A stretch of DNA of 64,000 nucleotides from Aneurinibacillus sp. REN35 (GCF_041379945.2 NZ_JBFTXJ020000002.1:248001-312000); one strand, 5' to 3'; counted from the stretch's first letter, positions 32,111 to 41,656 are shown. The notes: generated by a model from the letters alone, not told the origin. Translations and numbers: made by a program.

Positions 32111-34426
32111 GTGGCAATCGGAGCAAGCGTAAAGCGAGTGGAAGACCGTGCGCTGCTTACCGGACAAGGACGGTATGCAGGAGACATTAAGCTTCCAGAT
32201 CAATGTGAGGCCATCGTGATCCGCAGTCCCCATGCACATGCGTATGTCCGCTCTATTCGATATGATAAGGCAGCTCGTATGCCAGGGGTTCTATTGGTTG
32301 TGACCGCTGCCGATTTGCCGAAGGATCTACAGCCCATCCCCATGCGGTTATCACCGGATGAAGCACTTGCGCATGCCTTGCAGTATCCGCTCGCCAAGGA
32401 ACGAGTCCGGTATGTTGGCGAACCGGTGGTGCTGCTTGTCGCTATTAATCGTTATGTGGCTGAAGATGCGGCAGAGGCGGTTGAGATTGAATATGAGCCG
32501 CTTACACCGTTGGCTGACACGAATTGCGCTCTTGCAAGTGAGGCTCCACTCCTCCATCCATTGATCGCAAGCAACGATATCTTTCGCATTCATTCTACTA
32601 AAGGCTCTGTGGATGATGTATTTGCGAGGTGTCCCCATATTTTGTGCGAAGAGTTGTATGTGCAGCGCCATACAGGTGTGCCGCTAGAGACGCGAGGGCT
32701 GGTTGCTTCCTATGAGGCAAACGGCCGTTTGACGGTATATGGGGCGACGAAGGTTGTTCATTTTAACCATCAGATTCTCAGTCGCCTGCTTAGGAAGGAT
32801 AGCAGTGAAATCCGGTACGTAGAAACGGATGTCGGGGGCGGATTCGGTCCGCGCGGTGAATTCTATCCAGAAGACTATTTAATCCCTTACGCTGCAATAA
32901 AGCTTGGTCGTCCGGTTCGTTGGGTGGAGGATCGACTCGAACATTTGCTTGCGACCAACCACTCGAGGGAGCAGAAGCATCATATTACGGTTGGCTTCGA
33001 TGACACGGGGCGCATTCATGCGCTGCGCGATGAGATTTTCGTCGATACGGGCGCGTATATCCGCACGCACGGCGTCACCGTTCCAGCATTGACCCAGGCG
33101 ATGCTCCCCGGTCCATATGATATCGAAGCGTTGGAATTCATCACACATGTTGTTGCAACAAATAAAACACCGACAGGCACCTACCGGGGGCCGGGTAGAT
33201 TTGAGGGGACATTTGTCCGCGAGCGAGTTATCGATATGATTGCCCGTCAACTGCAGCTTGATCCGGTAACAGTACGGGAACGAAACGTCGTACAGCCGGA
33301 GCAGATGCCTTATACGAATGGGATTGCCGCACTTGGCCAAATTGTTGAGTTTGATAGCGGCGATTATCCGCACCTGCTGCAACAAGTGCGTCATGCCGTA
33401 GACTGGGGGGGATTTGAGCATCGGAAGGCGGAAGCGGCGTCAAGGGGAAAGCTGCTGGGTCTTGGCCTTGCGATGTTTGTGGAGAAGTCAGGGCTTGGTC
33501 CGTGGGAATATGCGGCCATCGACATTCTCAGCAATGGTGACGTATGTGCAAAAACTGGCCTTGCAGACGTTGGCCAAGGGGTGAAAACGATGATCGCTCA
33601 GGTGTGCGGCGACCAGCTTGGTATTTCATATACGAGAGTGCGCGTCGTACATGGTGATACGGATACGGTGAAAAAAGGAAACGGCTCCTTCGCTACACGG
33701 GGAACTGTGATGGGAGGCTCAGCTGCATGGTTAGCCGCCGCATCCCTGAAGGATCGATTGTTGCGCACAGCCGCCCGCTGGTACAGCCTGCCTGTAGAAA
33801 AGCTCATGCTGTGTGAGGATGCATTGATTGAGAGAGAGAGCGGATGCGCATTGCTCTCATATCAGGAATTGGTTGCCCGATGTTATCAAGAAGGTGTCAG
33901 CTTGCAGGAAGAATACACATTTTCTGCCGCTCATATGACGTATCCGTACGGTGTACACGCTGCTGAAGTAGAAATCGATAAGGATACCGGCTGCATTCGG
34001 ATTCCAAAGTATTACATCGGCTATGATATCGGACGTGCCATTAATCCGATGCTGGTAGAAGGGCAGCTTATCGGCGGAATGGCGCAGGGATTGGGGGGTG
34101 CCTTATACGAGGATCTCCGCTATGACGAAGCGGGACAGCTGCTTGCAGGAACTTTTATGGATTACTTGATTCCAAGCGCTACGGAAGTGCCGGATATTGA
34201 TGTGGATATCTTTGAGCATGCGCCCTCCCCGCTCAACCCGCTCGGGGTCAAGGGGGCAGGCGAAGGCGGAACCGTAGCGGTAGCGCCTGCATTGGCCAAT
34301 GCGATATGTGATGCCCTTGCCGCTTACGATTTTAAAATTACTTCGCTGCCGATTCGGCCACAGACCATCCGTTCGGCCATTCGGCGTATGGAGCGCGGCG
34401 AGAAGACATCGGAGGTGATTTCATGA
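32111..34426 (+). CDS. Molybdenum hydroxylase large subunit, first copy
   Basis: The 771-residue xanthine-dehydrogenase-family large subunit holds the molybdopterin cytosine dinucleotide cofactor. Motifs: VKRVEDRALLTGQGRYAGDI at the start, DVGGGFGPRGEFYPEDYL, TYRGPGRFEGTFVRERVID and the catalytic Glu718 in GVKGAGEGGT. The CO-dehydrogenase signature with an active-site Cys is absent (TYRGPGRFEG), so this is a hydroxylase of a different, probably aromatic N-heterocyclic, substrate. The start is GTG 32111; an earlier ATG at 32072 overlaps the small-subunit gene. Its stop overlaps the next large-subunit start by 4 bases. Confidence 0.92.
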   Translation: MAIGASVKRVEDRALLTGQGRYAGDIKLPDQCEAIVIRSPHAHAYVRSIRYDKAARMPGVLLVVTAADLPKDLQPIPMRLSPDEALAHALQYPLAKERVRYVGEPVVLLVAINRYVAEDAAEAVEIEYEPLTPLADTNCALASEAPLLHPLIASNDIFRIHSTKGSVDDVFARCPHILCEELYVQRHTGVPLETRGLVASYEANGRLTVYGATKVVHFNHQILSRLLRKDSSEIRYVETDVGGGFGPRGEFYPEDYLIPYAAIKLGRPVRWVEDRLEHLLATNHSREQKHHITVGFDDTGRIHALRDEIFVDTGAYIRTHGVTVPALTQAMLPGPYDIEALEFITHVVATNKTPTGTYRGPGRFEGTFVRERVIDMIARQLQLDPVTVRERNVVQPEQMPYTNGIAALGQIVEFDSGDYPHLLQQVRHAVDWGGFEHRKAEAASRGKLLGLGLAMFVEKSGLGPWEYAAIDILSNGDVCAKTGLADVGQGVKTMIAQVCGDQLGISYTRVRVVHGDTDTVKKGNGSFATRGTVMGGSAAWLAAASLKDRLLRTAARWYSLPVEKLMLCEDALIERESGCALLSYQELVARCYQEGVSLQEEYTFSAAHMTYPYGVHAAEVEIDKDTGCIRIPKYYIGYDIGRAINPMLVEGQLIGGMAQGLGGALYEDLRYDEAGQLLAGTFMDYLIPSATEVPDIDVDIFEHAPSPLNPLGVKGAGEGGTVAVAPALANAICDALAAYDFKITSLPIRPQTIRSAIRRMERGEKTSEVIS

Positions 34427-36747
34427 AGACGCTTGGACAGCCGCTGAAGCGAAAAATTGATCCGCGGCTTGTACGCGGGGAAGGACGCTATATCGCCGAT
34501 CTTCGGATTCCGGGTACGTTGAGCGTCGCGTTTTTACGCAGTCCGCATGCGCATGCACGTATAACGGAGATGAAGCTGGATGCAGCTCGTCATTTGCCAG
34601 GCGTAGTGGCCGTATTCGGACCGGAGGATGGAGAGGCATTTCCATCTCTGCCGCTTCTTTTTCCCCACGGGAATCTGACGCCAGTTACACAGCGGCCGTT
34701 TAATTGGACGGTGCACCATGTGGGCGAGCCGGTGGCGATGGTGATTGCGGAGAATCGTTATATTGCCGAAGACGCGCTCGATATGATTGACATTGCGTAT
34801 AAGGCTCTGCCCGCCATAGCCCAGCTAGAAGATGCTGTACGTGAAGACGCAGCGCTTGCGCATGAGCATCTGCCCTCCAATGAGGCCGCACACTTTGTTC
34901 AGACGGTTGGCGATGCTGAATCGGCAATGAAAACGGCCGACGTGATTGTACGACACCGTTTTAAAATCGGCAGGGTTAGCTGCCTGCCAATTGAGACGAG
35001 AGGCATGCTTGCCCATTGGCATGACAGCGGCGGCATGGAGTCGCATCTTGAAGTTTATGCCACAACGCAAAATCAGCACGAAATGCGCAACATTCTTGCC
35101 AAGCTGCTTGGTCTCTCTGAAAATCAAGTCCGTGTCATCGCACCGGATGTGGGCGGTGCATTTGGAGCAAAGGCACCTTTTTATGCAGAAGACTTTCTTG
35201 TGTGTTGGGCCTCCTGCAAGCTTGGTATGCCTGTGCGCTGGATCGAGGATCGGATGGAGCATATGATGGCATCGATTCATGAGCGGGAGCAGGTACATGA
35301 GGCTGCGCTTGGCGTTACTTGGGACGGAGAAATTGTCGCGGTAACAGATACGATGCTTGCCAATACAGGCGCCTATGTTCCCTGGGGAATTATCGTGCCT
35401 TTGATGACCTCTACGCTCATTCCTGGCCCGTATAAAGTTCCGAATTATTTGTGTGATGTCACGGTTCTATACACCAATACAATGCCGCATGCTCCTTTCC
35501 GCGGCGCCGGCCGGCCGCAAGCTGCGCTGATTCTTAACAGGCTGCTCGATCAGGCGGCAGAAAAGCTTGGGATGGACCCGGTAGAGATCCGGCGTAAGAA
35601 TCTGATCCAAGCGGATGCATTTCCGTATCGCACGGGCCTTCTATCGCGTGATGGTACACCGCAAGTATATGACAGCGGAGATTATCCAAGGCTTCTCGAT
35701 GAAGTTGTACACAACAGCAGCTACCATGAATGGAGAGTACGGCAGAAGGAGTATCGGAAGCAGGGCCGCCATATCGGCATCGGGATAGCATGTGCCATTG
35801 AAAACACAGGATTTGGATCATTTGAAGGCGCCACGGTTCGTGTGGAGGCGGATGGAGATGTCACGGTAATTACCGGCGCTGCTTCGCAAGGACAAGGACA
35901 TGAGACAACGTTGGCACAAGTGGCGTCTGAAGTGCTTGATGTACCGCTTGCACGGGTCACAGTCCGACAAGGGGACACGAAGCTTATTCCCTATGGTACC
36001 GGTACGTTCGCAAGCCGTATCGCAACGATTACTGGTACGGCCATCTATCGTGCTGCGCAAGCGGTGAGAGAAAAGGCGCTGCGGATTGCCGCTCACATGC
36101 TGCAGGCAGAAGAGGAAGAACTTGAGCTTGAGAGTGGCGTCATTCGCCGCAAACATCATCCTTCCGATGAAGTTACGCTGGGTGAAGTGGCCCGCGAAGC
36201 AAGGGGCGTCTATCCCGGTACAACCTATTCACTTCCCGTATCTCCGGGTCTTGAAGCAACGGATTATTTTGCCCCAAAAGCGGCGGCAATTTCGTCAATG
36301 GCCGATATTGCCGTTGTGGAAGTCGATATGGAGTCATACAGGATCAACGTACTTCATTATACATCCATGCATGATTGCGGTCGTCTGCTGAATCCGCTTG
36401 TAGTCAACGGACAGATGCAGGGTGGTATTATCAATGGCTTGGGTACCGCGCTATTTGAAGAAGTCATCTATGACAAGCAGGGACAGCTTTTGACGAGTAC
36501 GTTAATGGATTACCTGGTTCCTTCCGCTACGGAGAGTCCCGAAATGATGATCGGTCATATCGAGACGCCGTCTCCGCTAAATCCATTAGGTGCTAAGGGG
36601 GCGGGTGAGAGCGGTACCATTCCTGTGCCTGCGGTCATTCAATCCGCTGTCGAAGATGCGCTGCGGCCGTGGGGTATAAAAATTAATGAGATTCCGGTTA
36701 AGCCTTCCTATCTTCGTGCGCTTATGCATAAGAAGAGAGATGGTTGA
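34423..36747 (+). CDS. Molybdenum hydroxylase large subunit, second copy
   Basis: The 774-residue protein is a second full-length large subunit, with LKRKIDPRLVRGEGRYIADLRIP, DVGGAFGAKAPFYAEDFLV, HAPFRGAGRPQAALILNRLLDQ and the catalytic Glu729 in GAKGAGESGT. It is clearly homologous to the gene before it but diverged throughout, so the pair is not a recent duplication. Both keep cofactor and Glu motifs and appear active. GGAGGTGATTTC precedes the overlapping ATG. It either forms a second enzyme sharing the same FeS and FAD subunits or a mixed complex. Confidence 0.92.
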   Translation: MKTLGQPLKRKIDPRLVRGEGRYIADLRIPGTLSVAFLRSPHAHARITEMKLDAARHLPGVVAVFGPEDGEAFPSLPLLFPHGNLTPVTQRPFNWTVHHVGEPVAMVIAENRYIAEDALDMIDIAYKALPAIAQLEDAVREDAALAHEHLPSNEAAHFVQTVGDAESAMKTADVIVRHRFKIGRVSCLPIETRGMLAHWHDSGGMESHLEVYATTQNQHEMRNILAKLLGLSENQVRVIAPDVGGAFGAKAPFYAEDFLVCWASCKLGMPVRWIEDRMEHMMASIHEREQVHEAALGVTWDGEIVAVTDTMLANTGAYVPWGIIVPLMTSTLIPGPYKVPNYLCDVTVLYTNTMPHAPFRGAGRPQAALILNRLLDQAAEKLGMDPVEIRRKNLIQADAFPYRTGLLSRDGTPQVYDSGDYPRLLDEVVHNSSYHEWRVRQKEYRKQGRHIGIGIACAIENTGFGSFEGATVRVEADGDVTVITGAASQGQGHETTLAQVASEVLDVPLARVTVRQGDTKLIPYGTGTFASRIATITGTAIYRAAQAVREKALRIAAHMLQAEEEELELESGVIRRKHHPSDEVTLGEVAREARGVYPGTTYSLPVSPGLEATDYFAPKAAAISSMADIAVVEVDMESYRINVLHYTSMHDCGRLLNPLVVNGQMQGGIINGLGTALFEEVIYDKQGQLLTSTLMDYLVPSATESPEMMIGHIETPSPLNPLGAKGAGESGTIPVPAVIQSAVEDALRPWGIKINEIPVKPSYLRALMHKKRDG

Positions 36748-36748
36748 C

Positions 36749-37423
36749 ATGTCACAAAAGCTTATAAAAGAAACGACAACCACCGTAGTGTACAACCGTT
36801 TGAGTGAATTGATCGCATCCGGGCATTTTGAGATGGGCGAGTGGATTCGGGAGCGGCATATTCGGGAGATTCTTGGCGTTAGCAGTACGCCGATTCGTGA
36901 AGCGCTCCGCATGCTGGTACAGGAGCGACTGCTTGAATCGGTGCCTCATCATGGTGTGCGGATTCGGCGGCTCTCAATTAAAGAGATTGAGGATTTCTAT
37001 GAGCTGCGCACAGAGCTTGAAGGATTATCTGCCAAGCTGGCTGCCAAGAGGGCAACGGAAGAGCAGTTAGCCGCACTCACAGCTGTGCTGAATACAGCAC
37101 GTATGCATATGGCAAGTGCACCCGGGCGTGAGTTGGATACGATCCGGCACAATCATGATTTTCATGGACTGATTGCTCAGGCAAGCGGCAATCAAGCACT
37201 GGCTGATTCGCTGGTACAACAGCGCTCGAACTTCAATCTGCTCCGCATCATGCTATGGGAGAGAGATAAACAGCGTCCGCGTGTAACCATCTGTCAGCAT
37301 GAAGACATTCTGGCGGCTATTCTTGAACGTAAGCCTGCTTTAGCTCACAAGCGGGCGCAAGAACATATTCGCGATTCCGCCACGTTAATGCTGCAAGTTG
37401 CAAGAAAATTGAAACAAAGCTAA
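36749..37423 (+). CDS. GntR-family regulator (FadR/FCD type)
   Basis: The 224-residue regulator has the GntR winged helix at residues 10-75 (VVYNRLSELIASGHFEMGEWIRERHIREILGVSSTPIREALRMLVQERLLE) and a helical FCD ligand-binding domain with metal-ligand-type histidines (HNHDFHGLIAQAS and later HEDILAAILERKP). Such regulators respond to organic acids. It is cotranscribed with the hydroxylase genes, so it could be an intermediate-responsive control of the same cluster. Start choice is uncertain between ATG 36740 and 36749; the second has better spacing to GAGAG. Confidence 0.9.
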   Translation: MSQKLIKETTTTVVYNRLSELIASGHFEMGEWIRERHIREILGVSSTPIREALRMLVQERLLESVPHHGVRIRRLSIKEIEDFYELRTELEGLSAKLAAKRATEEQLAALTAVLNTARMHMASAPGRELDTIRHNHDFHGLIAQASGNQALADSLVQQRSNFNLLRIMLWERDKQRPRVTICQHEDILAAILERKPALAHKRAQEHIRDSATLMLQVARKLKQS

Positions 37424-37435
37424 TGGAGGGATATG

Positions 37436-38431
37436 ATGGAGAACTTTAACTTGTATGCGGTAGCTACCCGGATTTTGACGGAAGCGGTGAAGCTTGAGGC
37501 AGGAGAGAATGTGTGTATTGTTGCTGATACGAACACATCCGAGATTGGAGAGGTGTTTGCTTCTTGCGTGGCGGCGATGGGGGCTGAGCCGGTACTTACG
37601 GTGATTACGCCGCGAAAAACGCATGGCGTTGAGCCGCCCGCCATCGTAGCCGCCGCAATGAAAGCAGCCGATGTCGTACTGCAGCCGATTACGTATGCCA
37701 TTACCCATACGAATGCAACCAAAGAAGCGTTGGGGGCCGGTGCGCGTGTCCTCGTCATGCGAGGTGTGACGAAGGAGTTGATGCTCTACGGTGCCGTTGG
37801 CGCAGATTATCATAAGATTGACCTGGTTTCTGAAGTGGTCAGACAGCGTATGACAAAAGGAAAAAATGTACGTATTACATCGCCATCCGGCACCGATCTG
37901 ACACTGAGCATCGAGGGGAGAAACGGATTGATGCTCACCGGATTGGTGAAAGGGCCGGGGACTTTTGCAGCGATGCCGGATGGGGAAGCTGCGATTGCGC
38001 CTGTGGAGGGTACGACGGAGGGTACGCTTGTAATCGACCATACGATGGATTCGTTGGGCATTCTTGATGCACCGATTCGCATGGAAGTACGCAAAGGGCA
38101 TGTGGTCAGCATCGAAGGGGGAAAATCAGCCGAACGACTGAAAAAACTAATCGAAGAATCAGACGAAGGGGCAAGCAACATTGCTGAATTTGCGATTGGA
38201 ACGAATCCGAACGCCCGCTTGATCGGCAATATGGCTGAAGATAAGAAAGCGTGGGGAACCGTACACATAGCTGTCGGCGACAGCCATGTTATTGGTGGGA
38301 CGGTAGAGAGTTCGATTCACCTTGATGGTCTGCTTCTCTCGCCAACGGTATGGATTGATGAAGAATGCGTAATTGAAGCAGGAAAATTGCTGGTAGAAGA
38401 GACGCCTGCGGTTGCGCCAACAGGAGCATAG
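37436..38431 (+). CDS. M29 aminopeptidase/NicX-like metalloenzyme
   Basis: The 331-residue protein belongs to the family that joins M29 aminopeptidases with 2,5-dihydroxypyridine 5,6-dioxygenase (NicX). The last third shows NIAEFAIGTNPNARLIG, GTVHIAVGDSHVIGG and SSIHLDGLLLSPTVWIDEE. The HxD pair is shared with NicX (His318, Asp320 in P. putida), but Glu in AEFAIGTN stands where NicX has its His265 ligand, as in aminopeptidases. It could be a ring-opening enzyme or a hydrolase; context favours the former, the residue pattern the latter. GGAGGG lies 5 bases before ATG 37436. It ends the cluster and is followed by a strong terminator. Confidence 0.75.
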   Translation: MENFNLYAVATRILTEAVKLEAGENVCIVADTNTSEIGEVFASCVAAMGAEPVLTVITPRKTHGVEPPAIVAAAMKAADVVLQPITYAITHTNATKEALGAGARVLVMRGVTKELMLYGAVGADYHKIDLVSEVVRQRMTKGKNVRITSPSGTDLTLSIEGRNGLMLTGLVKGPGTFAAMPDGEAAIAPVEGTTEGTLVIDHTMDSLGILDAPIRMEVRKGHVVSIEGGKSAERLKKLIEESDEGASNIAEFAIGTNPNARLIGNMAEDKKAWGTVHIAVGDSHVIGGTVESSIHLDGLLLSPTVWIDEECVIEAGKLLVEETPAVAPTGA

Positions 38432-38462
38432 GAAGGCGGCATAGCCCAGTCAAAATAAGAGA

Positions 38463-38502
38463 AGCCAGGCCCTTGCATGCAGGGGGCCTGGCTCTATTTT
38501 AT
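38463..38502 (+). terminator. Terminator of the catabolic cluster
   Basis: Perfect ten-base arms AGCCAGGCCC and GGGCCTGGCT, then CTATTTTATT. Confidence 0.88.
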
Positions 38503-38519
38503 TATATAGTGAAGTAAAG

Positions 38520-39392
38520 TTATGAATGGGAGTAGAGTACCTCCTTATAAATGGGCTGATCCTTTTTGTAGATAAGCGAGTAGTGAATCTTGCCAAGCGA
38601 CATGTCGGAGTGGAAGGGAACAGAGACAAGCCAACCGTTGTTAATTTCGTGCGCTAAGAGTAGAGGAGGAAGAAATGCAATACCATAATTATGCTTTAGT
38701 AGATTCCTGATAATCCCAAGTTGGTTCGACATAAGTTTTTTCTTGAAAAATTGTTCGGTACGTATATGTTCTTCCATGTATTTCATGTACGGTTCATAGC
38801 AGATTAAGCTTTCATCCTGCAGCAGTGTGATATCTTCAATATAGGCATGTGCTGATAGCGGATGCTCAGATGGGAGAATAAGTTCGAACTCTTCGGAACC
38901 AAGCGTACAGCTTGTAAAATTTTCTTCTGTCAGCGGTTCGGTGCTGAAGGCCAAATCGATTGTGTTATCGATGAGTCTGTGGCTCAGTATTGAGTTTTTG
39001 ATGAAGGATAGGCTAATATTAACATCATTATTCATTGCATAGAGCGACTTTACTTTATCGACAATAAACGGATGTGTAAATGGAATCGAACTTCCGACTT
39101 TGACCAGATTCTGCTCATTGGCAGCGGTCACATGGCGCCGAGCGTTATCGAGTGAAGTAAGCACCTGCTTCACGTAGGGAAGGAAGATGTCACCTGCGGC
39201 TGTAAGCTGAACATTTCGCTTGCCTGCTTTGCCTCTAGTAAACAGCGGTTGACCTAATTCGTCTTCAAGGTGGCGGATTCTGTTCGTTACGGTAGGTTGG
39301 GGTACATACAAATGTTTCGCGGCTTCGGTAAAGTTTCCATGCTCATGGACAGCTAAAAATGTTTCAAGGTATACCAGATTGATAGCCAGCAA
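38520..39392 (-). CDS. LysR-family transcriptional regulator
   Basis: The 290-residue regulator has the LysR helix-turn-helix (NLVYLETFLAVHEHGNFTEAAKHLYVPQPTVTNRIRHLEDELGQPLFTR) and a periplasmic-binding-protein-like effector domain from about residue 90. It faces the radical SAM gene across 145 bases containing an inverted repeat. The start is odd: TTG 39392 directly abuts AGGGGG, while the position aligning with most LysR starts (before NLVYLE) is an ATC codon at good spacing. I kept TTG. Its target is more likely the divergent gene than the convergent catabolic cluster. Confidence 0.92.
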   Translation of the reverse strand: MLAINLVYLETFLAVHEHGNFTEAAKHLYVPQPTVTNRIRHLEDELGQPLFTRGKAGKRNVQLTAAGDIFLPYVKQVLTSLDNARRHVTAANEQNLVKVGSSIPFTHPFIVDKVKSLYAMNNDVNISLSFIKNSILSHRLIDNTIDLAFSTEPLTEENFTSCTLGSEEFELILPSEHPLSAHAYIEDITLLQDESLICYEPYMKYMEEHIRTEQFFKKKLMSNQLGIIRNLLKHNYGIAFLPPLLLAHEINNGWLVSVPFHSDMSLGKIHYSLIYKKDQPIYKEVLYSHS

Positions 39393-39410
39393 CCCCCTTC
39401 TGCTGTATTG

Positions 39411-39482
39411 TTTTGAAAATTCAAAACTATGATCGTAGTTATTATATCATTTATTGCAAAATAGTAAATAACGTTTTATATT
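39411..39482 (+). promoter_or_regulatory. LysR-type operator and promoter of the radical SAM gene
   Basis: TTTTGAA-AA-TTCAAAA (39411-39426) is a perfect 7-base inverted repeat next to the LysR start. TTGCAA (39454) and TATATT (39477) are separated by 17 bases and point toward the radical SAM gene. Confidence 0.6.
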
Positions 39483-39537
39483 AAGAAATAAATTTACATA
39501 TATTAGGCTGATGAGATAGGGAAAGGAGGGTGATGGT

Positions 39538-40886
39538 TTGAAGGAGAAACAACGATATAAAGTAGAATTAATCACCGCGGAATCACAAGAATCCAGATAT
39601 GTAAGGCAACGCCGCCTGATCCGCTTTCCGCAGCTGACGATGCTGCTTCTCGCTGCCTATACACCCGAGAATTGGGACGTTATTCACACAGATGAAATTG
39701 TGCAGCAAATAGATTTTGCAAGAGAAGTAGACATGGTGGGAATCACAGTCAATACAGCGGCGGCTCCGCATGCCTATCGCTTAGCTGCCGAATACAGAAG
39801 GCGCGGCGTTACTGTAGTGATTGGTGGCCCACATGCTACGCTGCTTCCCGATGAAGTAAAGCAGCATTGTGATGCGGTGGTGATCGGAGAAGCAGAGACG
39901 ATATGGCCCAGACTGCTTGAGGATTTTGAGCAGGGAAGGCTTGCTTCCTACTATCGCTGCACCAAGCTTCCTGACTTGAAGCAAATGCCTGCTCCGCGCT
40001 GGGATTTGATTAAGGGAAGGGTATATGGGAAGGGAATTACGATTGCAACGCGCGGTTGCCCGTATGCTTGTGATTACTGCACCATTCCGGCAATGTATCA
40101 GCGCAAGATGCGCTATCGTCCTGTAGAAGACATGGTTAAAGAAATTCAGCATATGCCAGGGAAAGCCTTGATTTTCTGGGATGATAATATTGCGGCAAAC
40201 CCCGCATATGCAAAAGAACTCTTCCGCGCGATCCGGCCGCTTAAGCGATGGTGGACGAGTCAGGCAACGATGGATGTTGCCTTGACGAGTTCATGGAATT
40301 GGCCGCTAATAGTGGATGCAAGGCTTTGTTTTTAGGTTTGGAGACCATTTCGCAAGACAGCCTGCATGGGGCAAACAAGCATCACAATCTGGTGGAGAGA
40401 TATCGGGAAATGATGCGCCGCTTCCATTATTATGGCATCGCTGTTCAGGCTGGTACAGTATTTGGATTCGACCACGATGATCGGTCGATTTTTCGTCGCA
40501 CCGTTGCGTTTTATCGCGAGATCGGCCTTGATTCCGCAACGATTAGCGTGCTGATTCCCTTCCCGAATACGCCGTTGTTTAAGCGGCTCGAAGCGGAAGG
40601 GCGTATCTTAACATATGATTGGTCCAAATATAACGGAAAAAAAGATGTAGTCTATCAGCCTGCGCTGATGTCACCGGAGGAATTACTAATGGGTACAGAG
40701 TGGGCGGCCCGTCAATTTTATGCCATCCCATCTATTGTGGAACGGATGTGGAGATCGAAAACAGGGCTGTGGTGGAATATTGCTCGGAATGTAGGCTACC
40801 ATCTAGCTTTGCGAAATTTCGGCAACATCGGATATAATCCGGAAGCACCTGCTGATTGGATAAGAAGGAAGCGTTTGAAATCGTAA
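39538..40886 (+). pseudogene. B12-binding radical SAM protein, split by a frameshift
   Basis: The 5' part, from a TTG start with AAAGGAGGGTGAT upstream, encodes a cobalamin-binding-type domain (residues 1-140, VDMVGITVNTAAAPHAYRLAAEYRRRGVTVVIGGPHATLLP) and the radical SAM cluster motif CPYACDYC. Near 40281 homology leaves the first frame (SQATMDVA) and resumes in another (DEFMELAANSGCKALFLGLETIS) that runs to 40886. Inserting one base after GTTGCC would rejoin the two parts into about 450 residues, the usual size. No stop occurs elsewhere, so this is a recent single-base deletion or a sequencing error. Members modify small molecules or lipids; the substrate is unknown. Confidence 0.8.
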
Positions 40887-40952
40887 AATCGATTGATACA
40901 GAAGAAAACATTCGTTTGATGAAAGCAGAGCGTAAAGTGAGGAGAGATACGG

Positions 40953-41405
40953 TTGGACATACGAGAGGTAGGCGCAGATGAACAATATCCAATGGAACTG
41001 CTTTTATTAGCGGACCCGTCCCGAAAACTGGTGGAGGAATATATTAAGCGCGGCAAATGCTTTGTCGCCGAAGAAGAGAACCACATCATAGGTGTGTATG
41101 TTTTGCTGCCAACAAGACCTGAAACAGTTGAGTTGGTTAATATCGCTGTTGATGAGAGCTGCCAGGGCAGGGGAATTGGCAAACGGTTGGTACATCATGC
41201 AGTCGCTCATGCACGAGCACTCGGCTTTAAGACGATCGAAGTCGGTACGGGAAATTCAAGTGTGGGGCAGCTTGCTCTGTATCAAAAATGTGGGTTTAGA
41301 ATGACGGGAATTGACCGAGACTTCTTTCTTCGGCATTATGACGAAGAAATTTTTGAAAATGGAATACAGGTAATAGATATGGTGCGCTTATCTCAGGATG
41401 TATAA
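40953..41405 (+). CDS. GNAT-family N-acetyltransferase
   Basis: The 150-residue protein has the GNAT fold with acetyl-CoA loop QGRGIGKRLVHHAVAHARALG (motif A, about residues 70-90), strand VELVNIAVDES before it and QLALYQKCGFRMTGIDRDFF after it. The substrate is unknown. The start is TTG 40953, supported by GAGGAGAG 8 bases upstream; no ATG lies near. A terminator-like hairpin lies at 41666. Confidence 0.85.
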   Translation: MDIREVGADEQYPMELLLLADPSRKLVEEYIKRGKCFVAEEENHIIGVYVLLPTRPETVELVNIAVDESCQGRGIGKRLVHHAVAHARALGFKTIEVGTGNSSVGQLALYQKCGFRMTGIDRDFFLRHYDEEIFENGIQVIDMVRLSQDV

Positions 41406-41619
41406 GCGGTGATTTTAGGGCGTAGCTCAAGGTTGTTGATTATCCAGTACGATCCAGAGTAGATCGTTACCACACCATGCCCCAAGCGGCCGTCTCCCTT
41501 CCTTGTGAGAAAACAACGAGGGAACACGCGGGCGCATGTATCTTATTTCTTCCAAATATAAGGTATGTAAAACACCTCGTTTTATAGGGTTTAAATACAA
41601 TATGTTCAAAAATAGCACC

Positions 41620-41656
41620 ATCCATTTTTTGTGATAAAATGGATCATATCCATTTT
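41620..41656. repeat. Alternating 9-bp inverted repeats, possible operator
   Basis: ATCCATTTT (41620-41628), AAAATGGAT (41636-41644) and ATCCATTTT (41648-41656) can pair two ways. The 9-3-9 arrangement at 41636-41656 is a perfect palindrome. It lies about 100 bases before the AbrB-like gene. Confidence 0.6.

Noticed and set aside
40248-40300. Programmed frameshift in the radical SAM gene
   Set aside because: No slippery heptanucleotide, internal Shine-Dalgarno at suitable spacing, or strong downstream structure is visible; a plain deletion explains it better.
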